A stretch of DNA of 7,612 nucleotides from Alphaproteobacteria bacterium MarineAlpha10_Bin2 (lineage in GTDB: Bacteria > Pseudomonadota > Alphaproteobacteria > UBA828). Shown piece after piece: positions 7,017-7,612 of the stretch. The DNA lies in assembly GCA_002937555.1 (NCBI GenBank), contig PTKB01000129.1:1-7612 (forward strand). Direction: 5' to 3'. A model generated the notes under the pieces. It was given only the letters and a program-made list of their open reading frames with translations. It had not been told where the DNA came from and did not search any database. The first letter of the stretch is position 1, and every line of letters starts with the position of its first letter. The translations under genes and the position numbers were made by a program.

Positions 7017-7484
7017 TCAGTCTGAAGAACCTGGTGCGACGGGGCCGTGGCTATAGGGTTCGCTGCCGTCGTGCGCCCAGCCGTGGTAGCGCGGCAGTTC
7101 GTCTACCGTCTCGAGCCATTTGATCCGCTCGTCGTGCCAGATGTGAAATTGAGGAACATAGGCGTCGGGCGTGTCCGTGGTGCCGATGAAAATCTCGATC
7201 AGGTCGCCACCGAGTTCCTCGACATTTCCCTCCCAAGTCAAAGGTGTTCCGCATTTGCTACAAAAACCGCGCTCAATATTCGGTGATGAATTATAGATAT
7301 CCCGCTCAGTTCCTGACCATTTGACATCGTTCTTCAGATAACCCACGAACGAGACCACCGGAGCGCCCGAGTGGCGCCGGCAATCGCGGCAATGGCAGTA
7401 GATGACCGAATGCGGCGCGGGGGCTTCGTAGCGCACCGCGCCGCACATGCATCCCCCGGTCACTTTTTCATTACCATTTCCCAT
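7017..7484 (-). CDS. GFA/CENP-V-fold zinc protein (glutathione-dependent formaldehyde-activating-like)
   Basis: This is a complete 155-residue protein of the GFA family, a small beta-fold with structural and catalytic zinc. The metal Cys set is visible: C12 and C14 (GGCMCGAV), C30, C32 and C35 (CHCRDC), and C75 and C78 (GFCSKCGTPL). The founding member promotes S-hydroxymethylglutathione formation from formaldehyde and glutathione, but most homologues have no demonstrated activity, so only the fold should be transferred. The C-terminal part, with HIWHDERIKWLETVDELPRY (114-133), is typical of proteobacterial members. The start is fixed by AAGGAGGA four bases upstream. It lies upstream of the carboxyltransferase on the same strand and has its own copy of the operator-like element, suggesting shared control. 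It is cytoplasmic, with no signal peptide. Confidence 0.9.
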   Translation of the reverse strand: MGNGNEKVTGGCMCGAVRYEAPAPHSVIYCHCRDCRRHSGAPVVSFVGYLKNDVKWSGTERDIYNSSPNIERGFCSKCGTPLTWEGNVEELGGDLIEIFIGTTDTPDAYVPQFHIWHDERIKWLETVDELPRYHGWAHDGSEPYSHGPVAPGSSD

Positions 7485-7539
7485 AGAATCCTCCTTCGAT
7501 TGGCCCGAGAGTTCCCGGATCGCGCCGGGTAACTTTCAT
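7471..7539 (-). CDS. Putative 22-codon upstream frame overlapping the GFA gene start
   Basis: The frame starts MKVTRRDPG, ends GGFYGKW and stops with TAA at 7471-7473. A strong GGAAGGAG (7544-7551) lies four bases before its ATG, 18 bases inside operator copy 2. It runs through the GFA gene's own ribosome binding site and ends 14 bases into that gene in another reading frame, a geometry that would allow translational coupling. The peptide resembles no family I know. The strong ribosome binding site is the main support. Confidence 0.4.
   Translation of the reverse strand: MKVTRRDPGTLGPIEGGFYGKW
7489..7496 (-). promoter_or_regulatory. Ribosome binding site of the GFA gene
   Basis: AAGGAGGA, close to the ideal anti-16S sequence, lies four bases before the ATG at 7484 and decides that start. 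It is translated as part of the overlapping 22-codon frame. Confidence 0.75.
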
Positions 7540-7557
7540 ACGGCTCCTTCCAATTCG

Positions 7558-7580
7558 ATATTTGACTGTTTGTCAAACAA
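7558..7580. promoter_or_regulatory. Operator-like inverted repeat, copy 2
   Basis: TTTGAC (7561-7566) and GTCAAA (7572-7577) flank TGTTT, with the overlapping TTGT-CAA-ACAA at 7570-7580. It matches copy 1 at 22 of 23 positions, the change being the second base of the spacer. It sits 18 bases before the 22-codon frame and 73 before the GFA ATG, a repressor-like position. The rest of 7581-7612 shows nothing recognisable. Confidence 0.65.
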
Positions 7581-7612
7581 AATAGATAGGCGCGGCGGAT
7601 TCTGTGTGGACC

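Noticed and set aside
1..7612. Search for CRISPR arrays, tRNA or rRNA genes, insertion sequences and phage or defence genes
   Set aside because: I saw no spaced direct-repeat array, no tRNA-like clover-leaf, and no transposase, integrase or defence domain in any frame; the only notable repeat is the two-copy operator-like element.

Overview
The window is GC-rich bacterial DNA with long, densely packed genes and strong third-position GC. Gene style (FCD-type GntR regulator, acyl-CoA enzymes, GFA-fold enzyme) suggests a proteobacterium, probably an alphaproteobacterium. That assignment is an inference from style, not from a marker gene.

Layout, left to right. Positions 1-504 (+) hold the 3' part of a FadR/GntR-type regulator whose DNA-binding domain lies outside the window. 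It converges, with a 46-base gap, on a three-gene minus-strand block read right to left: a divergent acyl-CoA carboxyltransferase (6726 to 5173), a single-chain NDP-forming acyl-CoA synthetase (5131 to 3023), and a cytoplasmic molybdopterin/4Fe-4S oxidoreductase of the DMSO reductase superfamily (2938 to 551). Gaps of 41 and 84 bases, with no obvious terminator between them, suggest one transcript. Further upstream and on the same strand is a GFA/CENP-V-fold gene (7484 to 7017).

The non-coding DNA is the most distinctive part. A 23-base element, identical at 22 positions, occurs once upstream of the carboxyltransferase (6918-6940) and once upstream of the GFA gene (7558-7580). Each copy contains TTTGAC-N5-GTCAAA and an overlapping TTGT-N3-ACAA, the latter fitting the general FadR-subfamily operator pattern. 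The simplest reading is one regulator, perhaps the FCD protein at the left edge, controlling both units. The 290-base leader ahead of the carboxyltransferase also holds three complementary arms that can form two mutually exclusive hairpins, a 14-codon reading frame with a Shine-Dalgarno-like GGAG, and a short T run. This arrangement resembles an attenuator. A 22-codon frame with a strong ribosome binding site overlaps the start of the GFA gene.

Working model (inference): an organic acid or related substrate induces the block. The synthetase makes its CoA thioester at the cost of ATP, the carboxyltransferase-like protein acts on that or a derived thioester, and the Mo/W enzyme performs a redox or hydration step. 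No biotin carboxylase, biotin carrier, electron-transfer subunit or transporter is in the window, so the pathway cannot be named from this sequence.
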